Counted from the stretch's first letter, positions 52,403 through 61,586 are shown. The stretch: DNA of 64,000 nt from Micrococcaceae bacterium RIT 802 (GCA_016892645.1 JAFEMX010000005.1:1-64000); one strand, 5' to 3'. Numbers and translations: made by a program. Notes: generated by a model not told the origin, from the sequence alone.

Positions 52403-53695
52403 ATGAGCCAGAGCGTCGCCGATTCAACCACCACCGCCGAGAACGTCGTCCATGAGGTATCCCTCCGGGCAGACCGGTCCCGGACGGCTGCGCGGAAGCT
52501 CGCGCGCGCGAACCGGGATTGGAAGGACCGCGGCCTGCTGGCCATCGCCTCGGCATTGGACGACGCGCGGGTTGCGGTCATCGAGGCGAATGCCAAGGAC
52601 CTGGACCGTGAGCGCGCCGCGGGAACCAGCCAGGGCCTCCTGGACCGCCTGAAGCTCGATGATGCACGGGTGGACGGTCTGATTTCCGCGCTCCGGGAGC
52701 TCGCGGGTCTCCCCGACCCGGTCGGCACGGTCGAGCGCGGGCAGACCCTGCCCAACGGACTCCGGCTACGTCAGGTCCATGTCCCGATGGGGGTCCTGGG
52801 TGCCATCTACGAGGCCCGGCCCAACGTCACCGTCGACATCGCGGGCCTGGCCCTGAAGAGCGGCAATGCGGTGCTGCTGCGCGGCGGATCCGCCGCAGCC
52901 GAATCCAACCGGGCATTGCTGTACCTGATCCGCGACGCCCTTGAATCGGTGGGCCTGCCCGCGGATGCGGTGCAGAGCGTGGACGACTTCGGCCGTGCCG
53001 GCGCCCAAGCCCTCATGGGGGCCCGCGGGAAGGTCGACGTGCTGATACCCCGGGGAGGGCGTGCCCTGATCCAGTCCGTTCTGGAACACGCGAAGGTCCC
53101 GGTCATCGAGACCGGAGAGGGCAACGTCCACATCTATCTCGATGCGTCAGCCTCCGCCGAGTCGGCAGCGGCCATCCTGCTCAACGCGAAGACGCAGCGC
53201 CCCTCGGTCTGCAACACCGTCGAGACCCTGCTGCTCCACTCCGGGGCCGCGGCCTCGCGCCATGTCCTGGAAGAACTCGCGAAGGCTGGCGTCACGCTGC
53301 ACGCCGACCAGCGCGCTCTCGCCCTCGCCGACGGACTGGGCGCAGTGCCGGCCACCGAGGACGATTGGGCGAGCGAATACATGTCCCTGGACCTCGCGGT
53401 CGCCGTCGTCGACGACCTCGATGAGGCCATCGAGCACATCCGGCGTTGGACCACCGGGCACACCGAGGCGATCCTCACCAATGACCTGGCGCATGCCGAA
53501 CGGTTCATCTCGGAGATCGATTCCGCAGCGGTCATCGTCAATGCCTCCACCCGTTTCACCGACGGCGGCCAGCTCGGGCTCGGCGCCGAAGTCGGCATCT
53601 CGACACAGAAGATGCATGCCCGGGGTCCGATGGGATTGCGCGAACTGACGACCACGAAGTGGATTGTTCAGGGAGACGGCCACATCCGTTCGTAG
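52403..53695 (+). CDS. proA: Gamma-glutamyl phosphate reductase
   Basis: Second enzyme of proline synthesis, aldehyde-dehydrogenase superfamily, 430 residues. VPMGVLGAIYEARPNVTVD, GNAVLLRGGSAA, catalytic Cys in QRPSVCNTVETLL, and ELTTTKWIVQGDG at the end. 80 bases after proB. Confidence 0.97.
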   Translation: MSQSVADSTTTAENVVHEVSLRADRSRTAARKLARANRDWKDRGLLAIASALDDARVAVIEANAKDLDRERAAGTSQGLLDRLKLDDARVDGLISALRELAGLPDPVGTVERGQTLPNGLRLRQVHVPMGVLGAIYEARPNVTVDIAGLALKSGNAVLLRGGSAAAESNRALLYLIRDALESVGLPADAVQSVDDFGRAGAQALMGARGKVDVLIPRGGRALIQSVLEHAKVPVIETGEGNVHIYLDASASAESAAAILLNAKTQRPSVCNTVETLLLHSGAAASRHVLEELAKAGVTLHADQRALALADGLGAVPATEDDWASEYMSLDLAVAVVDDLDEAIEHIRRWTTGHTEAILTNDLAHAERFISEIDSAAVIVNASTRFTDGGQLGLGAEVGISTQKMHARGPMGLRELTTTKWIVQGDGHIRS

Positions 53696-53795
53696 AGACT
53701 GCCCCGGGTGGGTAGAATGGTACGCAGACATCAGACGAACACCGGATCGTCCCAGTTGGGGCGGCGCCGGTCGATGACGGGCACAAAGGAGAAAC

Positions 53796-54017
53796 ATGCT
53801 CACGCAGGTCTTGGGGACAGTACTGGCGAGTGGTGCTGAGGCCGAGGGGGTTAGCAACCTCCCGTACATCGTCGGCGGCGGAATCTTCGCCTTCTTCCTG
53901 TTGCTGTTGTTCGTTTGCGTGTCGTTCACCAACGTCGGCCACCGCCACGAGGCGCACGCCGAGGTCGACGATACGCACAAGCAATTTTCCAACAAGCACG
54001 GCCACCAAGATCACTAG
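53796..54017 (+). CDS. Small membrane protein with His-rich tail
   Basis: 73 residues: one transmembrane helix (~23-44, [21 protein letters not shown]) and a polar C-terminal tail with eight histidines ([13 protein letters not shown]...HGHQDH), which might bind metal. AAAGGAG lies 6-12 bases before ATG 53796. Similar short proteins precede nadD in Arthrobacter relatives. Function unknown. Confidence 0.8.
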   Translation: MLTQVLGTVLASGAEAEGVSNLPYIVGGGIFAFFLLLLFVCVSFTNVGHRHEAHAEVDDTHKQFSNKHGHQDH

Positions 54018-54633
54018 CAAGGCAGAGGCGGACGGGTCGGAACGGCCGGTCCGGCTCGGGGTGATGGGCGGGACCTTTGATCCCATCCATCACGGCCACC
54101 TGGTGGCTGCCAGCGAGGTAGCCGCCGAATTCGATCTGGACGAAGTCGTCTTCGTTCCCACCGGCCGGCCGTGGCAAAAGGCCGACCGTGAGGTCTCGGA
54201 TTCCGAGCACCGTTACCTCATGACCGTGGTCGCCACCGCGTCGAACCCCCGGTTCACGGTCAGCAGGGTCGACATCGATCGGCCGGGTCCGACCTACACC
54301 ATTGACACATTGCGGGATCTGCGTCGGCAAAGGCCAGACGCAGAACTGTTCTTCATCACCGGAGCCGACGCGATGGAACAGATCCTGTCGTGGAAGGACA
54401 TCGACGAGCTCTGGAGCCTGGCACATTTCGTCGGGGTCACACGACCCGGGCATGAGCTTCCGGACCTGGGGCGCCAGGATGTCAGCCTGCTGGAGGTTCC
54501 AGCCATGGCGATCTCGTCCACTGCCTGCCGCGACCGGATCAAGGACAACAAACCGGTCTGGTACTTGGTGCCCGACGGGGTGGTTCAGTACATTGCGAAG
54601 TACGAGTTGTATCACTACGACGGCATCGCCTGA
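54010..54633 (+). CDS. nadD: Nicotinate-nucleotide adenylyltransferase (start codon unusual)
   Basis: Makes deamido-NAD from NaMN and [20 protein letters not shown] holds the nucleotidyltransferase GGTFDP-HxGH motif; [21 protein letters not shown] is the C-terminal ISSTxIR-type motif. The conserved N-terminal strand PVRLGVMGG needs a start upstream of 54046, but no ATG, GTG or TTG occurs in frame between the stop of the His-rich gene's frame region and 54061. I set the start at ATC 54010, which overlaps that gene's end; GTG 54061 would cut into the first beta-strand. Stop and identity are firm, the start is not. Confidence 0.85.
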   Translation: MTSKAEADGSERPVRLGVMGGTFDPIHHGHLVAASEVAAEFDLDEVVFVPTGRPWQKADREVSDSEHRYLMTVVATASNPRFTVSRVDIDRPGPTYTIDTLRDLRRQRPDAELFFITGADAMEQILSWKDIDELWSLAHFVGVTRPGHELPDLGRQDVSLLEVPAMAISSTACRDRIKDNKPVWYLVPDGVVQYIAKYELYHYDGIA

Positions 54634-54657
54634 GGGGCGAAGCCGGGAACGGACCAC

Positions 54658-55761
54658 ATGAGCGACGATCTGGGGCGTGCACCGACACGGCGCTCCCTCC
54701 GTGAGCAACGACGAGCCGGCGAGGCCGCCGACAAGGCCCGCGATCGGGATCCCTCGACGGATGATCAGCCCGCCACAGATGCCGATTCCAGCGCCTCGGA
54801 CGACACGAACCAACTCGACCGCGTCTCCAAAGCCAACCGGAGCCGGCGTGCCGCCGACGTGCCCTTCGACATGGTGCCCGAGCGGGCCGAACGGGGATCC
54901 TTGCAGCGAGCACGCGACCGTGAGGCCCTGCGAGCCCGGCGCGAGGCGGAGGCCAAGCGTGCAAACGCCGTCCAAGCCTCCCCCGTGGAGCCCTCCGCAG
55001 GGGACGACCCGGCACCGTTGACCCGGCGTCAGCTCCGTCTGCAGGCGCTGGCAGCCGCACGAGCTGGCCTTCCGGCACCGGCCCCCGGGGACACCGAGCC
55101 GGCTCAGCGCGTACATGACGCCGACGACCGCAAGAGCCCCTCGTCCGGTAGCCAACTGAGCGTCGAGGAGGCCTTGGAGGCCCGTCGGCAGACCGTCGGC
55201 ACCCAGCCTGAGGACCAGCCGGCCGTCGAGGACGGCGACGACCTGGAGGTCATTGCCCGGCAACGCGAACTCGCGGCACGGGCAGCAATCATCAGCCGTC
55301 GCGTGGCCGAGAGGGAACGCCTGAAGCAGTCCACCTCCGAACGCAAGCAACAGTCCGCGGACCCGTTCACGGGTGCCATGAACCGCCTCCGGCATGAACA
55401 AGCCGAACGGGACCTGGCCAATACGGGGATCAACGCACCCCAAACCAACGGGTTCCAGCTCCAAATGCCCACCTCGGCAGAACGTCCGGGGTCCGCTGCG
55501 ACCGCCATGGGCCAGGATGGCTACACGTCGACACCTGCTGTCGGTTCCAGCGCGGCATCCGCCGCGGAGCCGACGGAACCGGGAACGCAATCCAGTGGCC
55601 AGCCCGTCAGTGCTCGCTCGGCCCAAGGCTTGGAACCTCTCGATTACCTGACCGCAGGCGTCCGCCGGGTCAATACGTGGACGTTGGCGGTGGTTGCCGC
55701 ACTGGTGGTCGGCGCGGGGGCACTCGTCACGGGGATTGTTATGATCAGCACCCATAACTAG
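54658..55761 (+). CDS. Anchored, largely disordered protein between nadD and rsfS
   Basis: 367 residues. A long polar region rich in Arg, Glu, Ala, Ser, Asp (1-~335), with charged heptad-like helices (~80-105 and ~200-230), then one transmembrane helix (~342-363, TLAVVAALVVGAGALVTGIVMI) leaving only five residues outside. The bulk is therefore cytoplasmic and tail-anchored. Position is conserved in Micrococcaceae as I recall, but no domain is recognised. ATG 54658 lies 24 bases after nadD and 40 bases before rsfS. Confidence 0.8.
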   Translation: MSDDLGRAPTRRSLREQRRAGEAADKARDRDPSTDDQPATDADSSASDDTNQLDRVSKANRSRRAADVPFDMVPERAERGSLQRARDREALRARREAEAKRANAVQASPVEPSAGDDPAPLTRRQLRLQALAAARAGLPAPAPGDTEPAQRVHDADDRKSPSSGSQLSVEEALEARRQTVGTQPEDQPAVEDGDDLEVIARQRELAARAAIISRRVAERERLKQSTSERKQQSADPFTGAMNRLRHEQAERDLANTGINAPQTNGFQLQMPTSAERPGSAATAMGQDGYTSTPAVGSSAASAAEPTEPGTQSSGQPVSARSAQGLEPLDYLTAGVRRVNTWTLAVVAALVVGAGALVTGIVMISTHN

Positions 55762-55801
55762 CCATCAACAGACCGCCAGCACCACCATCCCAAGGAGCCT
55801 C

Positions 55802-56203
55802 ATGGCTGCAACAGACCATTCACTGTCCATCATCCGCACCGCTGCCCACGCGGCAGCCGACAAACTCGCCGAGAACCTCGTCGCCGTGGACGTCAGCGAA
55901 CGACTGGGCATCACCGATGCATTCCTCATTGCCTCCGCAGAGAGCGAACGCCAGGTCAACGCCATCGTCGATGGAATCGAAGAAGCGCTGATCGAAAAGC
56001 ATGATGTGCGTCCCGTGCGACGCGAAGGCCGAGGACTCGGACGCTGGGTACTTCTGGACTACGTCGACATCGTCATCCACGTGCAGCACCAGGAAGACCG
56101 CGTCTTCTATGCCCTGGACCGGTTGTGGAGCGACTGCCCCGCCATTGAGCTCCCGGTCGAGGTGCCCGCATCGGGAGGTGCGGAAAACGTCGTTCCCGAA
56201 TAA
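55802..56203 (+). CDS. rsfS: Ribosome silencing factor RsfS
   Basis: Binds L14 and blocks subunit joining under starvation. 133 residues with the DUF143 landmarks: AENLVAVDVSERLGITDAFLIASAESERQVNAI, GRGLGRWVLLDYVDIVIHV, and DRVFYALDRLWSDCP. AAGGAG lies 5-10 bases before ATG 55802. Partner order nadD-x-rsfS is typical. Confidence 0.97.
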   Translation: MAATDHSLSIIRTAAHAAADKLAENLVAVDVSERLGITDAFLIASAESERQVNAIVDGIEEALIEKHDVRPVRREGRGLGRWVLLDYVDIVIHVQHQEDRVFYALDRLWSDCPAIELPVEVPASGGAENVVPE

Positions 56204-56255
56204 CCGCACTGCCTCGATTTGCACGAGCTAATTTCAGTGCCCTATGATGAATGAG

Positions 56256-56264
56256 TTGTCCACA
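56256..56264 (+). promoter_or_regulatory. Single DnaA-box match
   Basis: TTGTCCACA, identical to the consensus of high-GC actinobacteria, 28 bases before tRNA-Ala. An isolated 9-mer may be chance or a DnaA titration site. Confidence 0.3.
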
Positions 56265-56291
56265 GGGAAACCTCGCGGACAGCACACATTC

Positions 56292-56364
56292 GGGGGTATG
56301 GCGCAGTTGGTAGCGCGTCTGCATGGCATGCAGAAGGTCAGGGGTTCGAATCCCCTTACCTCCA
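56292..56364 (+). tRNA. tRNA-Ala (GGC)
   Basis: Acceptor GGGGGTA/TACCTCC (one G-T pair), D-arm GCGC..GCGC, anticodon loop ATGGCAT with GGC, T-arm with GGTTCGAATCC. CCA not encoded. Confidence 0.97.
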
Positions 56365-56372
56365 CGAATGTA

Positions 56373-56413
56373 ATGTCTCGGGACATCGGTAGAACGATGT
56401 CCCGGGACATTTC
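56373..56413 (+). terminator. Terminator after tRNA-Ala
   Basis: 16-bp stem (56373-56388 / 56395-56410) with one mismatch or G-T pair, a 6-base loop, followed by TTTCTCGTT. Confidence 0.85.
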
Positions 56414-56681
56414 TCGTTAACGGGTTCCCCGTTCTGGGGGTTATAGGTCATCGGCTTGTGTTCGACCCGGATGCGTCATGGCCGGACAGCCCATCGCGGG
56501 CGTGCCCAGGGTCCTTCCTCGGCCGAGGTATCTCAGGGCGCGACCACATCGGCCGGTGACGCAGCGCTGTCGCCCGAACTTCCCGCCGGTGAAGGCCGCC
56601 ACTGGAATCGGCCCGCGATCGGCAGCAGGCATGGTCGACAGGCAGGGCCGCCATGGGGCTCCGTCAGTCGATGGGTGAGCG
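56414..56681. other. Gap between tRNA-Ala and betT, no supported gene
   Basis: 268 bases. Both strands are open for ~60 codons but with no SD, family match or hydrophobic segment. It could hold a decayed gene next to the tRNA. Confidence 0.3.
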
Positions 56682-58943
56682 CTACTTGTCGTCGTCGAGC
56701 GGTTCCACGTCGTCGGCGGTCTGGGGCATCTGAGGCATGGTGTCCGTCGTCAGGGCCACCGGAGGTGTCAGCACCGATGCATAGTCATGCTCGCTGGAGT
56801 AGTGAAGGAATCCCAGATGCGCCTCATAGCGGTCCAGGACGTCGTTGATGACCTGCTGCTGCGTGAGCCCGACGAGGTCGTATCCTTCGGTTCCGGTCTG
56901 CGTGAACACCTCCAACCTGAAGTAGATGTCGATCTGCCGGGACATGCTCCGCCCGCCGAACATGGGTACCGGCGCTTCCACCGCGGCAACCTGGTAGTGG
57001 AAGTTCCGGTGGTGATCCATGTTGACCACGAGGGTGTTTTCCTCGATGTTGGTTTCTTCGTTTGTCGTCGTCGTCAGCTCCGCCTGGTAGCCGAGGTCGG
57101 TGAATTCCTTGACCACATCCTGCAGCGCGGGGCGGACGACGCGTTCGGCGAACTGGGCGACCTGCTTCTTCGATGGGTACGAGCGCAGCTGGGCCAGGCG
57201 TTGGCGCCACGTCTTCTCCGGCGTTTGGCCGCCGTGCACCGCCGCGGTGCGCCTTCTCAGCACCTGGCCCTCTCGTTCGGCCCGCTCCATGCGCAAGACC
57301 TTGGAGAAGGACGCCATGACGAGGTAGGCGATGACCGTTACCGGCAACGCGAAGATCAGCGTTGCGTGCTCCATGGTTGTCACTCCGCCGGCAATGAGCA
57401 TCGCTACCGCCAACACGGCGGTTATGAGGGCCCAGAAGATCCGCAGCCATTTTGCCCCGTCGACTGACGGGTCGGGGATGGAGGAGGAGAAGTTCGACAT
57501 GACCATGGCGCCCGAATTGGCGCTGGTCAGGTAGAAGAGCAGACCGGAAAGGGTCGCCAGCCCAATGAGGAAGGGAGCACCGGGGAACATTTCCAGCAGC
57601 GCATACCAGCCGTGTTCCGGATTCTTGATGGCGAGGTCGGCGAAGGCCTTGTTGCCGTCCAGGACCTCGCTCATGGCGCTGTTTCCGAAGATCGAGACGA
57701 TGAAGAAGTCGCAGAGCACGGGTGCGGTGATGGCTGCGATGACGAATTCACGCAAGGTGCGGCCACGGGAGATCCGGGCCAGGAAGAGCCCGACGAATGG
57801 ACCCCAGGCCAGCCAGAAGGCCCAGAAGAACAGGGTCCAGCCGGCCATCCAGTCCGCGCCACCGTCTGTGTAGGCGAAGGTCTGAAGCGTCCGTTCGGGT
57901 AGCGAGAAGACGAATCGGCCGATGTTCTCGACCATCGCGTTGAGCAGGAATGAGGTCTTACCGGTGATCAGGATATACAGCATCATCGCGCCGGCTGCCC
58001 ACAAGTTGAGCTCGGAGATGATGCGGATGCCCTTGTCGACGCCGGACGTGCAGGCCGCAACCGTCATGATCACGGCGACGAGGACCAAGGCGATCTGCAG
58101 TGCAAGCCCCTCGGATAGGCCAAAGAGCCATGCGAACCCGACGTTGAGCAGCACGACGCCGATGCCCATCGATGTCGCGACGCCGAACACGGTTCCCACG
58201 AGGGCGAAGATGTCGATCACATCGCCGGTCGCCCCGCGGACGCGTTTGCCCAACAGGGGATAGAGCGCCGCCCGGATCGACAGCGGCATGCCCCACCGAT
58301 AGGCAAAGTAGCCCATGGCCATGCCCAGCAGCGCGTACATCGACCAGCCGGCAATGCCGTAGTGGAACATGGTCCACACGACGGCATCCTGCGCGGCCTC
58401 GGCCGATTCCGGTGTGGCCGCCGGAGGGGCCATGTACTGGGTGATCGGCCCGGTGACCGAATAGAAGAGCATGTCGATCCCCACGCCTGCGGCAAAGAGC
58501 ATGGCCACCCAGGTGAACAGGTTGTATTGCGGGCGCGAATGATCCGGGCCGAGCCGCACGCTGCCCTCCTTGGACAGTGCCACCCACAGGACGAAGAGGA
58601 TGACCAGGGTGATCGTCAGGACGTAGAACCAGCCCAAGTTCGTGGCGATCCACGTCACGGCGGTCTGCATGACGGCCGCGGCCTGGTCCGGCAACACCAT
58701 GGCCCAGACGGAGAACGCCAGCACGATGGCAGCCGAGATGATGAAGACTCGCCAGTTGACCCGGGGTTCCCGGTGCTCCGCCAATTCGGTGGGGCCCTTG
58801 CTCATCTCGCTGGTGGAAATGGGCGGGCGGCGTTCTTCGGCCGCGGGATCCCTGCGGCGTTCGGTCACACCGAAGCGGCTGCGTTCGACTGGCCCCCGGG
58901 GCATTTCGGGGGGCGTGGTCTGGGCATCCTCGGCGTCCGGCAC
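56682..58943 (-). CDS. BCCT-family betaine/choline transporter (BetT-like)
   Basis: Sodium- or proton-coupled uptake of quaternary amines for osmoprotection. 753 residues: a ~60-residue charged cytoplasmic N-terminus, 12 transmembrane helices (~66-560), then a ~180-residue cytoplasmic C-domain (from ~575) as in BetT, which senses osmotic state. The Trp-rich core helix WTLFFWAFWLAWGPFVGLFLARISRGR carries the BCCT signature; GMGIGxxF-type motifs lie near residue 225. GTG 58943 with AAGGAGA 6 bases upstream. Monocistronic; the choline vs betaine choice is inferred from the long C-domain. Confidence 0.93.
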   Translation of the reverse strand: MPDAEDAQTTPPEMPRGPVERSRFGVTERRRDPAAEERRPPISTSEMSKGPTELAEHREPRVNWRVFIISAAIVLAFSVWAMVLPDQAAAVMQTAVTWIATNLGWFYVLTITLVILFVLWVALSKEGSVRLGPDHSRPQYNLFTWVAMLFAAGVGIDMLFYSVTGPITQYMAPPAATPESAEAAQDAVVWTMFHYGIAGWSMYALLGMAMGYFAYRWGMPLSIRAALYPLLGKRVRGATGDVIDIFALVGTVFGVATSMGIGVVLLNVGFAWLFGLSEGLALQIALVLVAVIMTVAACTSGVDKGIRIISELNLWAAGAMMLYILITGKTSFLLNAMVENIGRFVFSLPERTLQTFAYTDGGADWMAGWTLFFWAFWLAWGPFVGLFLARISRGRTLREFVIAAITAPVLCDFFIVSIFGNSAMSEVLDGNKAFADLAIKNPEHGWYALLEMFPGAPFLIGLATLSGLLFYLTSANSGAMVMSNFSSSIPDPSVDGAKWLRIFWALITAVLAVAMLIAGGVTTMEHATLIFALPVTVIAYLVMASFSKVLRMERAEREGQVLRRRTAAVHGGQTPEKTWRQRLAQLRSYPSKKQVAQFAERVVRPALQDVVKEFTDLGYQAELTTTTNEETNIEENTLVVNMDHHRNFHYQVAAVEAPVPMFGGRSMSRQIDIYFRLEVFTQTGTEGYDLVGLTQQQVINDVLDRYEAHLGFLHYSSEHDYASVLTPPVALTTDTMPQMPQTADDVEPLDDDK

Positions 58944-59152
58944 TCGATTCTCCTTCGCTCTCGGGCATGGCGGTACTTCCCGCGCTCAACGGCCCGTTCG
59001 CCCGGCTCGGCACCGGGGACCGGCCGTAGGCGCGAGAAACCCCGCCGACGTGCGGCTCCCTCATGTTAGGCAGCATTGGTCGGGCACAGGTAGTTGGCGG
59101 GTCCAGGTGTCCACACACCCAGCGCGGTTGGGCAACACCGGGAGGACGTAGA

Positions 59153-59611
59153 TCAGCCGAGGTAGGCAGCCAGCTGGTGCAGGGAAGCACTCATGCCCAG
59201 ATGATGGTCCTCGACCGAGATTCCCGCCGGCACGTCGTCGGCGCGGAACTCGACGAGAGCTCCATCCGGTGTGGGGGACACGGACCACGCCATCGTCATC
59301 GATCCGGCGAATTCGGGATCGGCCGCCTCGAATTCAACCGACTGGACGACCCGTTCGCCGGGGACCACGTCGACAATGCGCGAGACGACGAGGTCGGTAT
59401 CGTCCGTCGACTTCCCTGGGTTCGCCGAGGCATTGAGGTAGCGCATGATCATGCGCAGTTCCCCGCCGGGACGCAGGTCCATGGCCAGAACCGTGCATTC
59501 CATCTCGGGCGGTGGCAGCCAGGTTTCCAACGCGGCCCGGTCGGTGAACGCTGCATAGACGCGTTCCGGGCTCGCCTTCATGGCCAGTGATACCCGATCC
59601 GTGCGTCTCAT
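59153..59611 (-). CDS. AHSA1/START-fold (SRPBCC) protein
   Basis: 152 residues of the activator-of-Hsp90-ATPase-like SRPBCC fold: ASPERVYAAFTDRAALETWLPP, GGELRMIMRY, VDVVPGERVVQSVEF and MTMAWSVSPTPDGALVEF. A hydrophobic ligand is likely, not identifiable. AGGAGGGG precedes ATG 59611. It starts 8 bases after poxB, so it is in its transcript. Confidence 0.88.
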   Translation of the reverse strand: MRRTDRVSLAMKASPERVYAAFTDRAALETWLPPPEMECTVLAMDLRPGGELRMIMRYLNASANPGKSTDDTDLVVSRIVDVVPGERVVQSVEFEAADPEFAGSMTMAWSVSPTPDGALVEFRADDVPAGISVEDHHLGMSASLHQLAAYLG

Positions 59612-59619
59612 GTCCCCTC

Positions 59620-61344
59620 CTAGAAGAGCTGCCGCCAGTTCGTTGCGGCCAGATCGAGGAGCTCGTCACCGCGGCCCGATAGGACGGTCCGCACCGCATA
59701 CAGGGCGAAGCCCTTGGCCTGCTCCGCGGTGACGGCCGGCGGCATGGAGAGTTCCTGCCGGTCGGTGACTACATCCACCAGCGCCGGACCATCGTGGTCG
59801 AAGGCCTTCGTCAGGGCGGCGTCCAGGTCGGCAGCGCTTTCCACCCGCACTCCCATGACACCGATGGCATTGGCGACGTCGGCGAAGTTGGGGTTGTCCA
59901 GGCCGGTTCCATAGGTGACGAAGCCTGCGGCCTTCATCTCCAGTTCCACGAAGTTCAGCGAGGAATTGTTGAAGACGACCATCTTCACCGGCAGCTTGGA
60001 CTGGACCACCGTCAGCAACTCGCCCATCAGCATGGACAGTCCGCCGTCCCCGCACAACGCGACAACCTGGCGGCCGGGGGACGCGGACTGCACGCCGATG
60101 GCCTGGGGTAGCGCATTGGCCATGCTGCCATGCGCGAACGAGCCGATCAGCCGGCGTCGTCCATTCATGCGAACGTAGCGGGAGGCCCACATGACGGGGG
60201 AGCCGACGTCCGGCAGGAACACGGCGTCGTCCGAGGCGAGGTGGTCGATGCGCCGGGCGACGAATTGCGGGTGCAGCGCCTTGCCCTTGCGCGTCTTGGA
60301 GGCCAGGTCGTCCAGCTTCTCGCGGGTCTTGCGGTAGTGCTTCTGGGCGTCTTTCAGGTGCGCGCGCCGCGTCTTGCGTTTGAGCAGCGGCAGCAGGGCG
60401 CCGGCCGTGTCGTCCACCGACCCCACCATTCCGAGGTCGACGGGCGCGCGCCGTCCCAGCTGCTCTCCGCGTATGTCGACCTGGATGATCTTCGCGTGTC
60501 CCGGGATGAACTGCTGGTAGGGGAAGTCCGTGCCGAGCATCAGCAGGGTGTCGGCGTCGTCCATGGCGCGGTAGCCGGAGGCGAATCCGAGCAGCCCGGT
60601 CATGCCCACGTCGAACTCGTTGTCGTACTCAAGATGTTCCTTGCCACCCAGGGCGTGGACCACGGGGGCAGCCAGCGCGTCGGCCAGGGCAAGCACGGCG
60701 TCGTGGGCGCCGGCCACGCCGGCGCCGGCCAGGATCGTGACCTTGGAGCCGGCGTTGAGCAGGCCGGCCGCCTCTTCCAGTTCCCTCCGCGAGGGAACGA
60801 CGACGGGATTGGTTCGGCGGATCCGTGTCACGCGATTGCTGGTTGCGGGGGCAAGGGCCACGTCCCCGGGGACCACGAGAACGGCGACACCGCGCTTCTC
60901 GATGGCCGTCCGCATGGCGATTTCCATCAGCCGGGGCATCTGGTCGGGGGAGGAGACCATCTCGGTGAAGACCGAGCATTCCCGGAACAGCTCCTGCGGG
61001 TGCGTCTCCTGGAAGTAGTTGCTCCCGATCTCCGCGCTGGGAATGTGGGCGGCGATGGCCAGCACCGGAACCCTTGTCCGGTTCGCCTCGTAGAGTCCGT
61101 TGATCAGGTGCAGGTTCCCGGGGCCGCAACTGCCGGCGCAGACGCCCATCTCACCGGTGAGCGCGGCCTCGGCGCCCGCGGCGAAGGCGGCGGTCTCCTC
61201 GTGGCGCACCGCGGACCACGCGATGGTGCCGTCCTTGCGCATCGCGTCGGTGAGCCCATTCAGCGAGTCCCCGGCGACGCCGTAGATGCGCTGGACGCCG
61301 TTGGCCCGGAGGGTAGCGATCATGTTTTCTGCGACTGTGCCCAT
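59620..61344 (-). CDS. poxB: Pyruvate dehydrogenase (quinone) / pyruvate oxidase-type TPP enzyme
   Basis: Thiamine-diphosphate enzyme decarboxylating pyruvate to acetate, feeding quinones. 574 residues, close to E. coli PoxB (572). VYGVAGDSLNGLTDA with catalytic HEETAAF (Glu near 50), CAGSCGPGNLHLINGLY, GDGGLSMLMGELLTVVQ with the TPP-binding GDG...N (NNSSLNFVELEM). ATG 61344; SD AAGGA ~12 bases upstream, rather far. Divergent from the nrd operon and followed by the SRPBCC gene. Confidence 0.93.
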   Translation of the reverse strand: MGTVAENMIATLRANGVQRIYGVAGDSLNGLTDAMRKDGTIAWSAVRHEETAAFAAGAEAALTGEMGVCAGSCGPGNLHLINGLYEANRTRVPVLAIAAHIPSAEIGSNYFQETHPQELFRECSVFTEMVSSPDQMPRLMEIAMRTAIEKRGVAVLVVPGDVALAPATSNRVTRIRRTNPVVVPSRRELEEAAGLLNAGSKVTILAGAGVAGAHDAVLALADALAAPVVHALGGKEHLEYDNEFDVGMTGLLGFASGYRAMDDADTLLMLGTDFPYQQFIPGHAKIIQVDIRGEQLGRRAPVDLGMVGSVDDTAGALLPLLKRKTRRAHLKDAQKHYRKTREKLDDLASKTRKGKALHPQFVARRIDHLASDDAVFLPDVGSPVMWASRYVRMNGRRRLIGSFAHGSMANALPQAIGVQSASPGRQVVALCGDGGLSMLMGELLTVVQSKLPVKMVVFNNSSLNFVELEMKAAGFVTYGTGLDNPNFADVANAIGVMGVRVESAADLDAALTKAFDHDGPALVDVVTDRQELSMPPAVTAEQAKGFALYAVRTVLSGRGDELLDLAATNWRQLF

Positions 61345-61535
61345 GGCAGGTTTCGTTCCTTCCGCTGCGGTTACGCCCACCCTACGCCGCCCGCTGTGGG
61401 GAGCCACACGTGCCGCGTGGCACGACACGCCGGGCCGGGACGACACGCCCTCGGATCCGGACTGTGTAGGACGAATGCACAGCCTGTGGATGGGTCGAAC
61501 GGAAGCCCGGATTCTCGCGGGAAACGGGGACCCGT

Positions 61536-61558
61536 TTCTCCACAGTCCCTGTGGACTA
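61536..61558. promoter_or_regulatory. Inverted pair of DnaA-box-like sites upstream of nrdH
   Basis: TTCTCCACA (61536-61544) and, on the other strand, TAGTCCACA (61558-61550), each one mismatch from TTGTCCACA; together TCCACAG-3-CTGTGGA. A third, weaker site, CCATCCACA, is at 61493-61485. E. coli nrd is DnaA-controlled, so a role is plausible but unproven. Confidence 0.35.
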
Positions 61559-61586
61559 AATCGCCGGGGAATGACATACTTGTAAG

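Noticed and set aside
56441-56654. Two overlapping 60-70 codon frames on the minus strand after tRNA-Ala, looking faintly like transposase or zinc-finger remnants
   Set aside because: No SD, no recognisable motif and no conserved pattern; kept only as an unexplained gap.
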